Notes under the pieces: generated by a model | What the model was told of the DNA's origin: nothing | The model's database searches: none | Seen by the model: the letters and a program-made list of their open reading frames with translations, nothing else | In this document: positions 6,757 through 7,560 of the stretch, in pieces | How positions within the stretch are numbered: position 1 is the first letter of the stretch | Layout: every line of letters begins with the position of its first letter | Position numbers and translations under genes: made by a program | Assembly (NCBI GenBank): GCA_010025655.1 | Contig: RGSV01000051.1 | Span: forward strand, 1-7,560 | Reading direction: 5' to 3' | DNA length: 7,560 nucleotides | Source: Acidimicrobiia bacterium | GTDB lineage: Bacteria > Actinomycetota > Acidimicrobiia > Acidimicrobiales > Ilumatobacteraceae

Positions 6757-7470
6757 TTACGGCGCGAACCACCCGAGCCAGGCTTCTTTCGACTTTGGCT
6801 TGAACACCGCGTTGCTGGCGCGCACACGTTGCAGTGGTGCGTGAGGTTCATGCGAGTACATGTGCCCCGGGAACACCACCGTGTCGTCGGGCAAGGAAGC
6901 GAGCCGCTGCAAGCTGTCGTACATGTCGTCTGGGTTGCTGCCGGGCAGGTCGGTGCGTCCGCAGCCATCCAAGAACAGGGTGTCGCCAGAGACGAGTCGG
7001 CCGTCGACCAAGAAGCATTGGCTGCCAGGCGTGTGGCCGGGCGTGTGCACCAGGGTGATGCGCACGTCGCCGACGTTGACCACATCACCCGGGTCATGTG
7101 CCGCCAGGTGTGAGCGCTCGACGCCGGTCACCTTGGTGATCCACTCGACCTCGGCGCGCTGGGCGTGAATCGGTACGGCGGCGCGCTCGAGCAATCGCGC
7201 GATTCCCTCGATGCGCATGCCCATCATCGAGCCCCCAACGTGGTCGGGGTGATAGTGCGTGGCCAGAACTCCAGAGAGCCGCATGCCATCGGCGGCAATG
7301 GTGTCGATCAGTGAGTCGACGTCATACGCCGGGTCGACGAGAACGCAGTCGCCGGTGTCGCGGTCGCCGATCGCATAGACGAAGTTGACCATCTGTCGCG
7401 CCATCTGGTCGCCGGTGGCAAAGTCGCGACCCGACAGCAGTTGGCGAAAGTAGAAGCGGTCGATCGCCAC
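6757..7470 (-). CDS. Metallo-beta-lactamase-fold hydrolase, glyoxalase II / persulfide dioxygenase-like
   Basis: The protein has the full MBL-fold metal site (numbered from GTG 7470, 237 residues): His72, His74, Asp76 and His77 in THYHPDHVGG, His146 in HTPGHTPGS, Asp163 in SGDTLF, and His203 in PGHMYS. The GCGRTDLPG segment (169-177) is seen in glyoxalase II and ETHE1-type proteins. The protein is short, without the extra C-terminal helical domain of true glyoxalase II, so its substrate, perhaps a thioester or a persulfide, cannot be named. I prefer GTG at 7470 because AAGGGTAGG lies nine bases upstream and the protein then begins AIDRFYFRQ, close to the fold's first strand. TTG at 7500 would add ten residues (247) and has no evident ribosome site. 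It converges on the transporter across a 38-base gap with no clear terminator, and nothing ties it to the nitrogen cluster. Confidence 0.87.
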   Translation of the reverse strand: MAIDRFYFRQLLSGRDFATGDQMARQMVNFVYAIGDRDTGDCVLVDPAYDVDSLIDTIAADGMRLSGVLATHYHPDHVGGSMMGMRIEGIARLLERAAVPIHAQRAEVEWITKVTGVERSHLAAHDPGDVVNVGDVRITLVHTPGHTPGSQCFLVDGRLVSGDTLFLDGCGRTDLPGSNPDDMYDSLQRLASLPDDTVVFPGHMYSHEPHAPLQRVRASNAVFKPKSKEAWLGWFAP

Positions 7471-7479
7471 GACTACGAA

Positions 7480-7488
7480 CCTACCCTT
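7480..7488 (-). promoter_or_regulatory. Ribosome binding site that decides the start of the MBL-fold hydrolase
   Basis: AAGGGTAGG on the minus strand lies nine bases before GTG 7470. It is the best Shine-Dalgarno-like sequence near this gene and lies inside the longer frame that would begin at TTG 7500, which supports the shorter start. Confidence 0.4.
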
Positions 7489-7532
7489 GATGCGTGGCAA
7501 GAATCTCGACTGGCGCGTCGTCTGACCCCACG

Positions 7533-7560
7533 GTGTTGCGCTACGCGATAGTCGGCACGG
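7533..7560 (+). CDS. Start of a probable dinucleotide-binding (Gfo/Idh/MocA-like) oxidoreductase, cut off by window edge
   Basis: From GTG 7533 the frame reads VLRYAIVGT before the window ends. A charged residue followed by a hydrophobic strand into GTG is the usual beginning of Rossmann-fold NAD(P)-binding proteins, especially Gfo/Idh/MocA oxidoreductases. The frame is open back to a TGA at 7488-7490, so GTG 7494 is another possible start, but it would put a non-conserved leader before the strand. No Shine-Dalgarno site is visible. It would be divergent from the MBL-fold hydrolase, with a 62-base gap. Nine residues are too few for more than a tentative call. Confidence 0.35.

Noticed and set aside
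6733..6770. Perfect 10-base direct repeat GGCGCGAACC at 6733-6742 and 6761-6770
   Set aside because: There are only two copies, and one is inside the coding end of the MBL-fold gene. No flanking mobile element is seen, so it is probably chance.

Overview
The window is gene-dense, GC-rich bacterial DNA. GTG and TTG start codons look common, Shine-Dalgarno sequences are weak or absent, and gaps between genes are very short. This fits a high-GC bacterium, possibly an actinobacterium, but nothing here fixes the taxon. I found no rRNA, tRNA, CRISPR array, insertion sequence or phage gene, and no gene-free stretch longer than about 100 bases.

Minus strand, 4608 down to 1, is a probable three-gene operon. 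It reads, in transcription order: an M20-family metal-dependent amidohydrolase of the N-carbamoyl-L-amino-acid hydrolase / allantoate amidohydrolase group (3343-4608); a nitrilase-superfamily N-carbamoyl-D-amino-acid hydrolase (2384-3346), coupled to the first by an ATGA overlap; and, 95 bases on, a large molybdenum hydroxylase in which an N-terminal two-cluster [2Fe-2S] domain is fused directly to the molybdopterin-binding domains, with no FAD domain between (1-2288). The molybdenum hydroxylase runs off the left edge, so its C-terminus, including the catalytic glutamate, is not visible.

Plus strand, 4635 to 6718, starts only 26 bases from the divergent operon. It carries a class III PLP-dependent aminotransferase (4635-5981), then a TauE/SafE-family (TSUP) membrane transporter (5988-6718) whose reading frame is broken by a single missing base near 6375. 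Beyond a 38-base convergent gap lies a minus-strand metallo-beta-lactamase-fold hydrolase of the glyoxalase II / persulfide dioxygenase type (6757-7470). At the right edge a plus-strand gene seems to begin with a Rossmann-like N-terminus (7533-7560).

Taken together, the divergent cluster looks like a catabolic module for nitrogen-containing rings and their ureido products (purines, hydantoins or pyrimidines). The molybdoenzyme would hydroxylate the ring, two unrelated carbamoyl hydrolases would release ammonia and CO2 from ureido acids, and the transaminase would handle the freed amino acid. The module and its substrate are inference. The family assignments of the individual enzymes rest on clear motifs.
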